Part shown: positions 1 to 10,859 of the stretch, in pieces | Layout of the letters: each line of letters begins with the position of its first letter | Numbering within the stretch: position 1 is the stretch's first letter | NCBI GenBank assembly: GCA_963729215.1 | Contig: CAVSND010000024.1 | Location: forward strand, 50,755-114,754 | Length of the DNA stretch: 64,000 nt | Direction: 5' to 3' | From: CAVQJU01 sp963729215 | Lineage (GTDB): Bacteria > Acidobacteriota > Vicinamibacteria > Vicinamibacterales > CAVVIG01 | Translations under genes and position numbers: made by a program | The notes under the pieces: generated by a model | Databases searched by the model: none | Told to the model about the DNA's origin: nothing | Seen by the model: the letters and a program-made list of their open reading frames with translations, nothing else

Positions 1-524
1 TCCGAAAACAACAGGTGCGCCCACGGATACACGCTGAAGAGATGCCCTCCGTAGGGGTGCCGCCAGGGAGGACCGAAGCTCACGAGCAACACGCCGCCTG
101 TGCGAAGCAGTCCATGCAGCAGGCGCAGGACCGCCGCCGGATCGGCATAGTGTTCGAAGCTGTCGACGGAGATGGCCAGGTCGGCGAATACGTTGGCAGG
201 CGTCTCAGTGGATAGCTCGATCGAGTGCGAAACGCCGGCGTGGTTCGCCTGCCAGCGAGCCATGTCAAGGCACGCGGTATTCGTGTCGATCCCGTAGACC
301 CGCTTCGCGCCCCGCCGGGCGAGCTCGACCGCCTCGAGGCCGTCGCCACAACCGAAGTCGACAACCGTCCGGCCGGAGACTTCGCCAACCAAATCGCCGA
401 ACAGCGCTTCCAGCTTGCTTCGGCCCTCGTACGCGCTCGCCGCGAGGTACGGCGGGTCGGTGGGGCGAATGCGCCGAAGCAGCTCGTACTGAACGGCGGT
501 GAGCACGGGCCATGTGCGCTGCAA
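1..524 (-). CDS. class I SAM-dependent methyltransferase (3' end cut by window edge)
   Basis: The minus-strand frame reads a Rossmann-type methyltransferase. The SAM-binding motif I is VVDFGCGDGLE, followed by an acidic loop (GIDTN) that would hold the ribose, and a motif IV-like ISVDSFEHYADP stretch as in Methyltransf_11 proteins. About 175 codons are present and the C-terminus lies outside the window. No ATG exists in frame; the candidates are TTG at 524 or GTG at 506, and the open frame runs back to a stop near 585. The acceptor cannot be predicted. It is divergent from the cytochrome gene that starts at 598. Confidence 0.75.
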   Translation of the reverse strand, partial: MQRTWPVLTAVQYELLRRIRPTDPPYLAASAYEGRSKLEALFGDLVGEVSGRTVVDFGCGDGLEAVELARRGAKRVYGIDTNTACLDMARWQANHAGVSHSIELSTETPANVFADLAISVDSFEHYADPAAVLRLLHGLLRTGGVLLVSFGPPWRHPYGGHLFSVYPWAHLLFS

Positions 525-597
525 TCGCGATGCCGAATCGTTGAAGAAGAGCTCGAGATCCGTTGCGCCGGCGGCGCTGGTCGCCTAATCTACGCCC

Positions 598-1119
598 ATG
601 CACAGGACGGCCGTGACCCTATCCTTCACGCTGGCGCTGTTCGGGCTGTCGCTGACGGCCCAGACGAACCCTCCGCAGGAAATCCACGCCAACCTGAACC
701 AGCTGATGCGGGGCGTCCTGTATCCCGCCGCGAATGTCGTGTTCTTCGCGCAAGACGAGAATCCGGGAGACGTGAAGCCTGTTCCCGGCCGAGACCCCTC
801 GATGGCGACCGACCCTCTCACGAGCACCTTCGGGGGGTGGCAGGCGATCGAGAACGCGGCGCTGGCGCTGGCCGAGTCCGCCAACTTGCTGCTGGTCCCG
901 GGGCGTGTCTGCGCCAACGGCGCGCCCGTGCCGATGAACGACCCGGCCTGGGCGACCTTCGTGCAACAGGTTCGTGACGCCGGCATGAAAGCGTACAAGG
1001 CGGCCCAGGCCAAAGATCAGGACAAGATGAGCGAGCTCTCCGAAACGCTGAGCGCCGCGTGCGCCGGCTGCCACCGCAAATGGCGCGACCGCAAGACGCC
1101 GGCGAACCGCTGTAAATAG
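598..1119 (+). CDS. secreted c-type cytochrome-like protein
   Basis: A 173-residue protein with an N-terminal signal peptide (about residues 1-21, cleaved after LTAQ). A single heme-binding motif CAGCH sits close to the C-terminus (C155, C158, H159). A C-terminal CxxCH on a mostly helical protein is the arrangement of class II cytochromes c (c' / c556 type), so a periplasmic electron carrier is likely; the family assignment is inference. Typical ligand residues outside CxxCH cannot be assigned by eye. No clear ribosome-binding site precedes the ATG. Confidence 0.7.
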   Translation: MHRTAVTLSFTLALFGLSLTAQTNPPQEIHANLNQLMRGVLYPAANVVFFAQDENPGDVKPVPGRDPSMATDPLTSTFGGWQAIENAALALAESANLLLVPGRVCANGAPVPMNDPAWATFVQQVRDAGMKAYKAAQAKDQDKMSELSETLSAACAGCHRKWRDRKTPANRCK

Positions 1120-1372
1120 AACCCGACTTCCGGGGCGCCGCCGCCATCGCGCGAGCGGCGCCTGTCCGTTTCAAAAAGGGCTCGCACACCGCCATCGCGA
1201 GCGGAAACACTGGACGCTCGTGATCTCCTGCTCTCTTTCTTATGCAACCGTTACAAGTTCTGTGCGCACGACGCTGTAGGATGCGGCCGATGAACCGCCG
1301 TCACATCGGAATGTCGCCACTCGAATGCATCGCCCTTTCGCCTCAATCCAACATGGAAAGAGAAGGAGCATC

Positions 1373-2218
1373 ATGGACATCCTGCGCAATCGGCGGCTAC
1401 TCGGTCGGGCGCTCGTAAGCACTCTCGCGTGTGCGGTCTCCGTCGGCCTGCTGGCGCGATGGGAAACCGGTCGCGGAGCGGTCCTGTCCGCGGACGGCGC
1501 TACCAGCGCGCCGGAGTTCGGATACTCCGGCGACAACGGGCCCGGATTCTGGGGAGAGACGGCAGGCTGGGAGGCCTGCGCGGGGACGTCCCGCACGCAG
1601 CGACAGTCGCCGATTGACATCGACCACTTCGTTTTCGATCGGCACCTCGGACCATTGCAGCTGCGGCTCGATGAGACGCCGCTGGCTCTAACGAATAACG
1701 GTCACACCATCGAAGAGGAGTACGAACCTGGCAGTTCGCTGACGATCAATGACGTCGTCTACGGGCTGAGCCAGTTCCACTTCCATACGCTATCGGAGCA
1801 CACGGTCGCCGGCCGGCACGCAGCAATGGAACTGCATGCGGTGTTTGCGGACCCCGCCTCCGACAACAAGGCGGTCGTCGGCCAGTTGTTCGTCATCGGC
1901 AAGGCCAATCGCTTCGTCGCCGAGTTGCTGAAGCATGGCTTGCCAACGAAGAGCGGGGACGAAGTGAACGTCCCCTCGCAGATGATCAACGTGGCGGGCG
2001 CGCTGACCAACACGTCGCGGTACTGCACGTACCCGGGATCGCTGACGACGCCGCCATGTACGGAGACGGTGACGTGGTTCGTGCTCCACGAGTACGCGCA
2101 GTTGTCCAGCGAGCAGTTTGACGCGTTCCGGCACATCCTCGGCAACAATTTCCGGCCGCTGCAGAAGCGAAACGGGCGCGCGATTCGCAGCACCGTCGGC
2201 GAAGACGACGAGCGGTGA
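1373..2218 (+). CDS. alpha-class carbonic anhydrase, secreted
   Basis: Catalyses reversible CO2 hydration in the periplasm. The 281-residue protein has a signal or anchor helix at residues 10-28, then an alpha-CA domain: QSPIDI near residue 78, the zinc ligands H136 and H138 in FHFHTLSEH and H155 in MELHAVF, and the SLTTPPCTE motif near the substrate pocket. Cysteines at residue 69 and in RYCTYPG fit the conserved disulfide of bacterial alpha-CAs. I chose the ATG at 1373 because GAAGGAG lies just upstream; an ATG at 1325 in the same frame lacks such a site. It stands alone between a cytochrome gene and a sensor kinase operon. Confidence 0.93.
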   Translation: MDILRNRRLLGRALVSTLACAVSVGLLARWETGRGAVLSADGATSAPEFGYSGDNGPGFWGETAGWEACAGTSRTQRQSPIDIDHFVFDRHLGPLQLRLDETPLALTNNGHTIEEEYEPGSSLTINDVVYGLSQFHFHTLSEHTVAGRHAAMELHAVFADPASDNKAVVGQLFVIGKANRFVAELLKHGLPTKSGDEVNVPSQMINVAGALTNTSRYCTYPGSLTTPPCTETVTWFVLHEYAQLSSEQFDAFRHILGNNFRPLQKRNGRAIRSTVGEDDER

Positions 2219-2445
2219 CGTTGGCACAGGCTCGCTCCAGCCGCTGATAGAAATACAGCTCCCCGTCGCGCGGTCAGCGCGGCATCAACCCGTCCCGGTC
2301 GAGACTGACACCTCCCTCGGGTCACACGATTCGACTGCACGCCCGTGGACTCGGCGGTGCTTCGTGCCGATAGCTAGAGGGCCGGATCCCTTGACCTGAG
2401 GGAGCGCTTGGCACACTGTGTTGTCGGTCCCGGGAAAGCCCCGCT

Positions 2446-5400
2446 ATGACGATTGCCAAGCGCCTGGTCCTGCTGCTGGCCGTGCCGATCCTGGCGCTGC
2501 TGGCGCTTGGTGTCTTTACACGGCTGCAGCTGGCGACGATCGAGACGCGGAGCCGGTTCGTGGCGGACCTGCAGATCCCCAGCCTCGCCACGCTCGGCAA
2601 CATCTCTCGAGCGTTCGCGGAGCTCCGTGTCGAACTCCGGAATCATGTGCTCGCGACGAGCGACGCGGATCGCGCGAAGATACGGGCGGAATTCGACCGG
2701 GACGAAGCCGTGTTCGCCCGCCTGCTGGACGACTACGAGCGCAGGCTGATCTCCGACGATCGGGATCGCCGTCTGCTGAACGACTATCGCGCCCAATATC
2801 GGATCTGGCTGAACCGCGCGAACCAGGTCATGGCGCTCTCGGCCGGAGGGCGCTCCGAAGACGCCGGCGTACTGCTGCGCGACGCGGAGACGCTGAACAT
2901 GGGCGAGCGGCTGAACATCGCCTCCGCCGAGTGGATTCGGGTCAACGAGGAGCTCGCCGCCGCCACCAGCAGAGCCGCCGTCGAGTCCATCGCCGGATCG
3001 GAATGGCGAATCCTGCTGGCGAACTCGGCGGCCATCCTGCTGGCCGCCGTGCTGGGGTTTCTGACCATCCGCCGCATCGTGACGCCGGTCCGCGCCCTGG
3101 ACGCCTCTGTCAAAAGAATCGCCGCGGGTGAATACGACAAGGCGGTGCCGTTCACGGACGCAACGGACGAGACCGGCGGCCTGGCACGCTCGGTTGACGT
3201 GCTCAAGCAGGGCGCTGCGGCGATGGACGAGCAGCGCTGGGTCAAGGCGAACGTGTCGCGCGTCACGGGAGCGTTGCAGGGCGCGGCCTCGCTGGAGAAA
3301 TTCGGCCAGCGGCTGCTGTGGGACCTCGTGCCGATGCTCGGCGGTGGCGTCGCCGGATTCTACGTGTTCGATGAAAGCCATTCCGGGTTGAGTCGCGTCG
3401 CGACGTACGGCATGGCCGAGGTGTCGGGCATCCCGACGGTCATCCCGCTCGGCGCCGGCCTGGTGGGCCAATGCGCGCAGGAACGGCGAACGCTGACGCT
3501 GACGGATCTTCCTCCCGGCTACCTGCGTATTGGCTCCGGTCTCGGCGAGGCGGCGCCCGTGCAGGCGACCGCCATGCCCGCGATATCCGGCGATGCGCTC
3601 CTGGGTGTGCTCGAGGTCGCCTCCTTCCGGCTGCTCACCGCCCGGGAGCAGGCTCTCCTCGACGAGCTGCTGCCCATCGTCGGCATGAGCCTGGAGGTGC
3701 TGCAGCGCAACCTCCGAACCGAGCAGCTGCTCGGCCAGACCCAGGAGCAGGCCCGTCAACTCGAGATGCAGGCGGAGGAACTGGTCAGCGCCAAGCGGAA
3801 GGCCGAAGAAGCCACCGAGATGAAGTCGATGTTCCTCGCGAACATGAGCCACGAGATTCGCACGCCGATGAACGCCATCATCGGCCTGTCGCATCTGGCG
3901 CTCAAGACGCCGCTCTCCCCGAAGCAGCGCGACTACGTGAGCAAGGTCCACAACGCGGGCACCTCCCTGCTCGCCGTGATCAACGACATCCTCGATTTTT
4001 CCAAGATCGAGGCCGGCCGGCTCGATATCGAGAGCACGGACTTCAGGCTGGACGACGTGATCGGATCCGTCACGACGCTGACGGCACAGAAGGCCCACGA
4101 GAAGGGACTCGAGCTCCTGGCGCACGTCGCGCCGGCGATCCCGGAACATCTGCTCGGCGATCCGCTGCGTCTCGGGCAGATTCTGACCAACCTGGTCAAC
4201 AACTCCGTGAAGTTCACCGAGCGCGGCGAGATCCGGCTCAACATCGAGCTGATCGAGCGCACAGGCGAGAAGGTTCAGCTCAAGTGCTCGGTGAGCGACA
4301 CGGGGATCGGCATGACGCCGGAGCAATCGGCGAAGCTGTTCCAGCCGTTCACGCAGGCCGACATGTCGACGACGCGGAAGCACGGCGGCACCGGTCTCGG
4401 CCTGACGATTTGCCGGCGCCTGGTCGATCTGATGGGCGGCCGCATCTGGCTCGAAAGCGAGCCCGGCGCCGGGACGACGTTTTACTTCACGGCCTGGCTG
4501 GGCGTGGGCTCGGCGACGGGTGCAGGCAGGACTGTTCCCGAGAAGCTGGGCCGGCTTCGCGTCCTCGTCGTGGACGACAACGCCGCCGCGCGCGAGATCC
4601 TGCAGGAGCCGCTCAGTGCCGTCGCCACCCGCGTCGATGCCGTCGCATCCGGGAAGGAGGCGATCGCGGCGGTCCAGGCGCACGACGCCACCGACCCCTA
4701 TGACATCGTCTTCATGGACTGGCGGATGCCCGGCATGGACGGCCTCCAGGCGAGCCGGCACATCAAGAGCGACGAGACGCTGAGGCATCGACCCGCGATC
4801 GTGCTGGTCACGGCGTTCGGGCGCGAAGAGGTGCGGGAAGAAGCCGAGCGGCTGCAGCTCGATGGTTTCCTTCTGAAACCCGTGACGAAGTCCATGATCG
4901 TCGATACCCTCGTGAACGTGTTCGCCGACGGCGGCGAGGATCTGCGCGGCGCGGCCGACGGCGCGCAGGCCTCGCGCCTGCGCGGCGCGCGAATCCTGGT
5001 GACCGAGGACAACGAAATCAATCAGCAGATCGCCGTCGAACTGCTGGAGGGAGCCGGCGCGACCGTTACCGTCGCCGGCAACGGCCGCGAAGCGGTCGAG
5101 ATGCTGTCGGGTCCCAGGGCCCTCACCCTTCGACGTCGTGCTGATGGATCTCCAGATGCCCGAGATGGACGGGTATCAGGCCACGTCGAAGCTGCGCTCC
5201 GAGCCGCGCCTGGCGGCGCTTCCGATCATCGCGATGACGGCGCACGCCACGATGGAAGAGCGCCAGCGGTGTCTCGCCGCCGGCATGAACGACCACGTCG
5301 CCAAGCCGATCGATCCGGCGGCGCTCTTCGAGGCGGTCGGGCGCTTCTACAAGCCCGCTGCTGACGCACCTGCACCCGATCAGCCCTCCGGTCCGGCGCC

Positions 5401-6023
5401 GCAGGAGGCCCTGCCGTCGATTGCCGGCCTCGATACGAACGATGGCTTGTCCCGGGTCGGAGGAAACCAGAAACTCTACGTGAAGATCCTTCGCCAGTTT
5501 GCCGGTGAACAGGGCGCCGCGGCCGACCAGGTCGCTGACGCCCTCGCGAAAGGCGACCGCTCGCTTGCAGAGCGCCTGGCTCACACGCTCAAGGGCGTCG
5601 CCGGCAACATCGGCGCAGCCGGCGTGCAGTCGGCGGCAGCCGTACTGGAACGCGCCATTCGCGAGCGGTCGGCCGCCGAGGAGGTCGAGCGAGCCAGGCA
5701 ACAGGTCAAGGCCGCGCTCGAACCGCTGGCGACGGCCGTCCGCACAGCACTCGGCCGGGGCCGAGGCCTCAGCGTCGGTTCAACCCGCGGCACCGGCGAG
5801 TCCGGCTCGGTCTCGAGAGGCGGCGGCTCGTCTCGCCGCACTGCTGTCGGACTCGGACCCTGCGGCGGGCGAGTTCGTCGAAGCCAACTGCGGTACGCTC
5901 AGCCCGCTGTTCGATGCCGCGGGCTGGTCGGAATTCGAAACGCTCGTCCAGGGCTACGCCTTTGCCGATGCCCACGCGCGATTGGCGCGCGCCCTCGAAA
6001 CCTCTGCCGGGAGCCACACGTGA
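2446..6023 (+). CDS. hybrid sensor histidine kinase with GAF, two receiver domains and HPt (two frame breaks)
   Basis: Membrane sensor kinase with an internal phosphorelay. In order: TM helix (about 7-25), periplasmic helical sensor, second TM (about 185-205), HAMP, GAF (about 285-410), coiled coil, HisKA with phospho-acceptor H469 in NMSHEIRTPMN, HATPase with N box (LTNLVNNSVKF), DTGIGM and GGTGLGL, a first REC with D758 in DWRMPGMDG, a second REC with the aspartate of LMDLQMPEMDG (near base 5147), and an HPt domain with the histidine of AHTLKG (near base 5582). The frame changes twice: at about 5107-5125 (runs of GGG/CCC) and at about 5755-5772 (GGGG). Both need one base fewer, which suggests insertion errors in the assembly. 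The stop (6021-6023) overlaps the next start as GTGA. Confidence 0.9.
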
Positions 6024-7168
6024 AGGATTTGTCGGAGAGCCGCATTCTGATCGTCGATGACGCGAAGACGAATATCGATATCCTGGTCGAGGCGCTGCGC
6101 GACGAGTACAAGCTGAGCGTCGCGCTCGATGGTGCGGCGGCCCTCCGCAGCGTCGAGAAGAGCGCGCCGGATCTCGTGCTCCTCGATATCGTGATGCCGG
6201 GTCTGGACGGCTACGAGGTCTGCCGCCAGCTTCGCGCGCAGGAGTCGACGCGCGAGCTGCCCATCATGTTTTTGAGCTCGCTCGAGGACGTCAAGGACAA
6301 GACCCGCGGGTTCGAGGCCGGCGGGAACGACTATCTGACGAAACCCTTCGAGATACTCGAAGTCAAGGCCCGCGTCCGATCGCTCCTGAAGGCGAAGGCG
6401 TATGCCGACGCCGTCCGCGAGGCCATTTCCCGCGACCTGGCCATCGCGCGCGAAATTCAGACAGGCATCCTGCCCACCGATCTCGCGGCGGCCACCAGCC
6501 ACAGCTCCCTGGACGTGGACGCGATCATCGAGCCGGCACAGAAGGTGGGCGGCGATCTCTACGAAGTTCTGCGCGCCTCCGACGACCGCCTCGTCGTCGC
6601 GCTGGGCGACGTGTCGGGGAAGGGGATCGCGGCCGCGCTCTTCATGGCGATCACCGTGACGGTCCTGCGTACGCTCGCCCGGCACATTGCCGACCCCGCC
6701 GAGATTCTGCGCCGCCTCAACGACGAGCTCGCCGAACGGAACCCGCACCTCATGTTCGTCACGATACAGTGCCTGGTGTTCGACCTCGAGCACGGACGCG
6801 TGACGTGTGCGGGCGCCGGGCACCACCAGCTGGCGACCCTGTCGCGCAGCCGGCCGCCGCGACTCGCGTGTCCGTCGTCTGGCCGGCCGGCCGGGCTGAT
6901 GGCGTCGAATCCCATAGAGTCCGTGACGCTCACGCTCGAGCCCGGCGATACTTTCGTGCTGTTCTCCGATGGCGTGACCGAGGCGACAAACACCGCCGAG
7001 GATTTCTACGGCGAAGAACGGCTGTTGAAAGTGCTGTCCTCGTGCGCAGGCGCGTCGGCCACCGACATTGTCACGCGGGTGATGGGAGACGTTCGCGCAT
7101 TCGCCGCCGGCGCGAAGCAATCGGATGACATCGCCGTCCTGGCTGCGCGCTACGCGCCCGCGAGCTGA
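6020..7168 (+). CDS. response regulator with PP2C/SpoIIE-type phosphatase domain (RsbU-like)
   Basis: A 382-residue two-domain protein. The N-terminal receiver carries D13/D14, phospho-acceptor D56 in LLDIVMPG and the lysine of TKPFE. After a short coiled linker comes a SpoIIE/PP2C phosphatase domain with the metal-binding segments GGDLYEV and GDVSGKGIAAALFM, and a late FSDGVTEA aspartate. Proteins of this build dephosphorylate anti-anti-sigma factors in partner-switching control of sigma factors. The GTG start overlaps the stop of the upstream hybrid kinase by four bases, so the two are probably translationally coupled and the kinase's HPt is the likely phosphodonor. No anti-sigma or STAS gene is visible nearby. 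Confidence 0.92.
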   Translation: MKDLSESRILIVDDAKTNIDILVEALRDEYKLSVALDGAAALRSVEKSAPDLVLLDIVMPGLDGYEVCRQLRAQESTRELPIMFLSSLEDVKDKTRGFEAGGNDYLTKPFEILEVKARVRSLLKAKAYADAVREAISRDLAIAREIQTGILPTDLAAATSHSSLDVDAIIEPAQKVGGDLYEVLRASDDRLVVALGDVSGKGIAAALFMAITVTVLRTLARHIADPAEILRRLNDELAERNPHLMFVTIQCLVFDLEHGRVTCAGAGHHQLATLSRSRPPRLACPSSGRPAGLMASNPIESVTLTLEPGDTFVLFSDGVTEATNTAEDFYGEERLLKVLSSCAGASATDIVTRVMGDVRAFAAGAKQSDDIAVLAARYAPAS

Positions 7169-7183
7169 CGTGCTCTCGGGCGA

Positions 7184-7606
7184 CTAGTATCCAGAGCCAG
7201 GCGGCTGCGTCGTCGCCATGTTGATGCTCCCGACCATGCTTGGGTGGATCGTGCAGTGATACGTGGCGCTGCTCACGCTCAGCGTCATCGCCGCACTGGT
7301 CGCGCCCGGCGCGATGGTGCCCGTATCGAGCGACCCGCTGTCGAGCACGATGTGGTGAGCCGTGCGGTCGTCGTTGCGCCACACCACCGTCATTCCCTGC
7401 GCGACCGACGCCGGATTCGGTGAGAACGAGTTCGCGCCGAGATTTGCGAGCCCGTTGGACGGCACGATGCTGATCGTGACGCCTCCAGTAGTCGGCGCCG
7501 TCGGACCAGACATAACGCTGCTGTAGGTGCCGGTCGTCCCACCGTCACAGCCTGCGCCCACGAACGCCACCGCGAGCACGAACGTTTTGATGAGTTTCAT
7601 CGTCAT
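7184..7606 (-). CDS. cupredoxin (plastocyanin-like) lipoprotein
   Basis: A 140-residue protein with a lipoprotein signal peptide (lipobox VGAGC, Cys at about residue 20) followed by a single small cupredoxin domain. Type 1 copper ligands are visible: a histidine in the TAHHIV strand, then Cys, His and Met in YHCTIHPSMVG, the plastocyanin/amicyanin C-x-x-H-x-x-M pattern. It should be a membrane-tethered periplasmic electron carrier. Start at 7606 is supported by CTGGAG nine bases upstream; an in-frame ATG at 7657 lacks one and would bury the lipobox. The gene is convergent with the phosphatase at 7168, only 15 bases away. Confidence 0.88.
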   Translation of the reverse strand: MTMKLIKTFVLAVAFVGAGCDGGTTGTYSSVMSGPTAPTTGGVTISIVPSNGLANLGANSFSPNPASVAQGMTVVWRNDDRTAHHIVLDSGSLDTGTIAPGATSAAMTLSVSSATYHCTIHPSMVGSINMATTQPPGSGY

Positions 7607-7892
7607 GGCTTCGACTCCAGTCACCGCCGTTGCAAAGCCAATGCCCCGCGCATGCACTGCGCGATGAGCGCGGAGCGGGCGAAGTCACGGTTGTGGTATG
7701 GGTAGTACGCTGTCGCGGTTTCAATCGTCGAAAGCCGGCGTCGGTTCCCGTAACGGGATTTCAGAAGTGTCAGTGCTCGCACGCGCGTCCGCCCCGGTGC
7801 GCCAGAGACGCGCCGAACTCAGGCGTGGGTCCGATACGCTTTCAAAACGACCGTCCTGGGCAAATCGACCAGGTTGAACTCACCGTCCCGGC

Positions 7893-9957
7893 TCACCAGA
7901 CGCGACACGCGTTCGCCCGGACCATCGGCGCGTCGGCCCTGCAGGCGAATGCCTTCTGGAATTCCGGCATGTTCGACACGACGCCGTTGACGCGGTAGCG
8001 GTTGGCGGCGTGCGAGTTGGTGACGGCGTTCTCACGCTCTGACTCCGCCGTCGTCGTCTGGCACCAGGACTGCGCGTACCCGAGGAACACACGCTGATCG
8101 GCCGCGAAGCCGTCCAGCGGCGGCGGCGCGGTCGCGCCGGGGCCGGCCAGGTACGCCATCAGCGCCAACCGCAGGCCGCCGTTGTCGGCGATGTTCTCGC
8201 CGAGCGTCAGCTTGCCGTTGATGCGGGTATCGCCCGCCACCACGAACTGCGAATACTCGTCGACGATGCAGGCCGTGCGTTCCTCGAAGGCCTTGGCGTC
8301 GGCCGGCGTCCACCAGTCGCGGACATTTCCCTTCGCGTCGAACCTCCTGCCGGTATCGTCGAACCCGTGGGTCAGCTCGTGGCCGATGAGCGACGCCGCC
8401 GCGCCGTAGTTGACCGCCGCATCCCGCGCCGCGTCGTAAATCGGCGGCTGCAGAATGCCCGCCGGGAAGAGGATCATGTTCTGGCTCGCGCTGTAGCCGG
8501 AGTTCGCCGTCTGCGGCGTGATCGGCCACGCCGCCGGATCGGCGGGCAGGCCGATCTGGCTCACGTCCCTGGCGTTTTCGGCTGCGCGGACGCGCTGCAG
8601 GTTGCCGAAGGCATCCGTCCGGGAGATCCGAAGCGCCGAGACGTCCCGCCATTTGTCGGGGTGGCCGATGCGTTCCTGGAGGGCCGCGAGCTTGTCGAGC
8701 GCCGCCCGCCTGGTCGCCTCGCTCATCCAGGTCGCGGTTTCGATGTCATGGCGCAGCGCCGCCTTCAAGTACCCGATCATCGCCGCCGTGTCCGTCATGG
8801 CTTCGGAGCGAAACGTCTCTTCGACGAATCCCCTGCCCAGCGTGTCGCCGAGATATTCGTCCGTTTGACTCAGGCACAGCCGCCATCGCGGCTGCTGATC
8901 CCGCTGCCCGAGCAGGACGCGGCCGAAGAACTCGAAGTCCGCGTCGCCGAACGCCCGTGGCAGCATCGTCACCGCCGAGTGGACCAGGTGCCAGCGCAGG
9001 TACTGTCTGATGTCGTCGACCGGCGTGTCCACGAGAATTCGCTCGAACGCCTCCATGACCTTTGGCTGTGAGTTGTTGACTCGCTCGAAGGCGGGCGCTT
9101 GCCGGGCCGCGATGTACCGTTTCCAGTCGAACGACGGCGTCAGCGCCTGGAGATCCGCGACGCTCACGACGTGGATGGTGGCCCTGGGGTCGCGAACCGC
9201 CGTGGCGTCGAGCCTCGCTTCGGCGAGCGCCGTTTCGATGCGCAGGATCGCGCCCGCGGCGGACTCGAGAGCGTGCCGGCGGCTCGCCTGCAAGCGCCAG
9301 CATTTTCGAGACGTGGGCCCGGTACTCGCTCCGAAGCGTCACCGAGCGATCGTCGGTCTTCGTGTAGTAGTCGCGGTCGGGAAGTCCGATGCCCTGCGGG
9401 CGGGCCCAGGCCATCTGGAGGCTTGCCTGCGCCGGATCGCTGCGAGCGACCATCTGGAAGAACGGGAACGTGGACGAGGCGCTGATGCCGGAGGCCGGGT
9501 TGGACGCCGCCGACATGTGCAGCCTGGCGATGAGCTCCGGCAGGGCGCGAATATCGCTCATCGCCGCGATGCGATCCAGCTCAGGCCGAAGCGGCGCCAG
9601 GCCTTTCGCGTTGATGGCGTCCGTGTTCATGCACGCCGCGTAGTAATCGCTCGCCTTCCGCAAATCGCCGGTCGCGCCCGGGCGTTCGAGGATGCGCCGA
9701 AGGACGAGGTCGTTGCGATCGCGGATTTCGTTCGTGCGGCCGTAGTTGCGCCTGTCCGCGGGCAGCGGGTGCGCGTCGATCCAGCCGCCGCAGGCGAAGC
9801 GATAGAAGTCCACGCAGGGATCGGCGCCGCGATCGAGCGAGGCCAGCTCGACGCCGGTTGGTGCCGCGGCCGGCCGCGTCGCTCCGGCCTGCGCCGCGCC
9901 GAGCGCGACGGCGAGCGGCGTTGCGACGAATATCGCGGCAATCAGGCAACGGCGCAT
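7893..9957 (-). CDS. M13 family zinc metallopeptidase (neprilysin-like), one frame break
   Basis: A secreted endopeptidase of about 688 residues once the frame is restored, normal for M13. The N-terminal part holds a signal peptide (MRRCLIAAIFVATPLAVALG) and the family's DPCVDFYRFACGGW motif. The C-terminal part has the zinc site HELTH (bases about 8366-8380), the third ligand in GENIADNGG, and the usual C-terminal NSHAANRYRVNG region. The two halves lie in different frames that meet near 9285-9297 in a GC-rich stretch; no other damage is visible, so a sequence error is likely. GGAGGGTG five bases before the ATG at 9957 fixes the start. Confidence 0.9.
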
Positions 9958-10108
9958 TGACACCCTCCGGTCAGGTGAACGATACGCCATCGCTCCCCGA
10001 TGATCTAGTTGGCCTGAACGATCGCCGGCTCGACGCCGGGAGACGAACTTCTGGTGAGATATAGTGAGCGTCCATGAACAAAAGCGGCGATCGAGGTCTA
10101 AGGAGCAG

Positions 10109-10840
10109 ATGACACAGACGATTCAGGGGCGACGGGTCGCGGTGACCGGAGCCGCGAGCGGCATCGGCGCCGCCACCGCGCGGAAGCTGATGGCGGACGG
10201 CTGGCGCGTGGCCTGCCTGGATCGCAACCTCGAGGGCGCCAGGTCGACCGCCGGCGATCGCGGCGTCGCGGTCCCGATCGACGTCGCGGACGAGGCGTCG
10301 ACCGCGGCGGCATTCGCCAGGGTGAGCGAGGCATTCGGTGGACTTGACGCGCTGGTCACCGCTGCGGGCGTCATCGAGACGACGCCTTTCTTCGACACCA
10401 CCGTGGAGCAGTTCCGGCGCCTGTTCGACATCAACGTGATCGGCTCGTTCCTCAGCGTGCGCGAAGGCGCGAAACTGATGCAACCAGGCAGCCGCATCTG
10501 CATGGTGGCCAGTATCTCCAGCTACACAGGCGGTGGCTACGTCGCCACCGGCGCGTACGCGACCAGCAAGGGCGCGGTGCTGACGATGATGAAGAGCTGC
10601 GCGCGGGCGCTTGGCGACAGAGGCATCGCGGTGAACGCCGTCGCGCCGGGCTTCATCGACACGCCGTTTGTCGCTTCCGCCATGAGCGACCCGGTGGGCC
10701 GCGCAAAAGTCGTGGCGGCGGTCGGCAAGGTGGGTACGGCGGAACAGATTGCCGAAGCGGCGGCCTGGCTGATCTCGCCGAACGCCGACTTCGTGCACGG
10801 CGCCACGCTGATCGCGGACGGCGGCATCCTCATGCGCTGA
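10109..10840 (+). CDS. SDR family NAD(P)-dependent oxidoreductase
   Basis: A 243-residue classical short-chain dehydrogenase. It has the glycine-rich dinucleotide motif TGAASGIG near residue 14, a DxA-type adenine-loop segment (IDVADE), the AAG motif (VTAAGVIET), the catalytic Ser in SISS and Tyr/Lys in YATSK. The C-terminus ends with the usual GATLIADGG. The substrate cannot be deduced. I use the ATG at 10109, preceded by AAGGAG with tight spacing, rather than the in-frame ATG at 10064. The alpha/beta hydrolase begins 19 bases downstream on the same strand, so the two may be co-transcribed. Confidence 0.9.
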   Translation: MTQTIQGRRVAVTGAASGIGAATARKLMADGWRVACLDRNLEGARSTAGDRGVAVPIDVADEASTAAAFARVSEAFGGLDALVTAAGVIETTPFFDTTVEQFRRLFDINVIGSFLSVREGAKLMQPGSRICMVASISSYTGGGYVATGAYATSKGAVLTMMKSCARALGDRGIAVNAVAPGFIDTPFVASAMSDPVGRAKVVAAVGKVGTAEQIAEAAAWLISPNADFVHGATLIADGGILMR

Positions 10841-10859
10841 TTCGTCGTGGAAACGATTC

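Noticed and set aside
2374..4788. An 804-codon open frame on the minus strand opposite the hybrid kinase
   Set aside because: It is antisense to clear kinase motifs, has no domain I can recognise and an Arg/Gln/Asp/Gly-heavy composition expected from the complement of GC-rich codons.
5138..7168. A single continuous protein joining the second receiver, HPt and the REC-PP2C phosphatase
   Set aside because: The frame is continuous only because of a second frame slip near 5760; between 5770 and 6020 the translation is not protein-like, while the next frame is and ends in a GTGA overlap.
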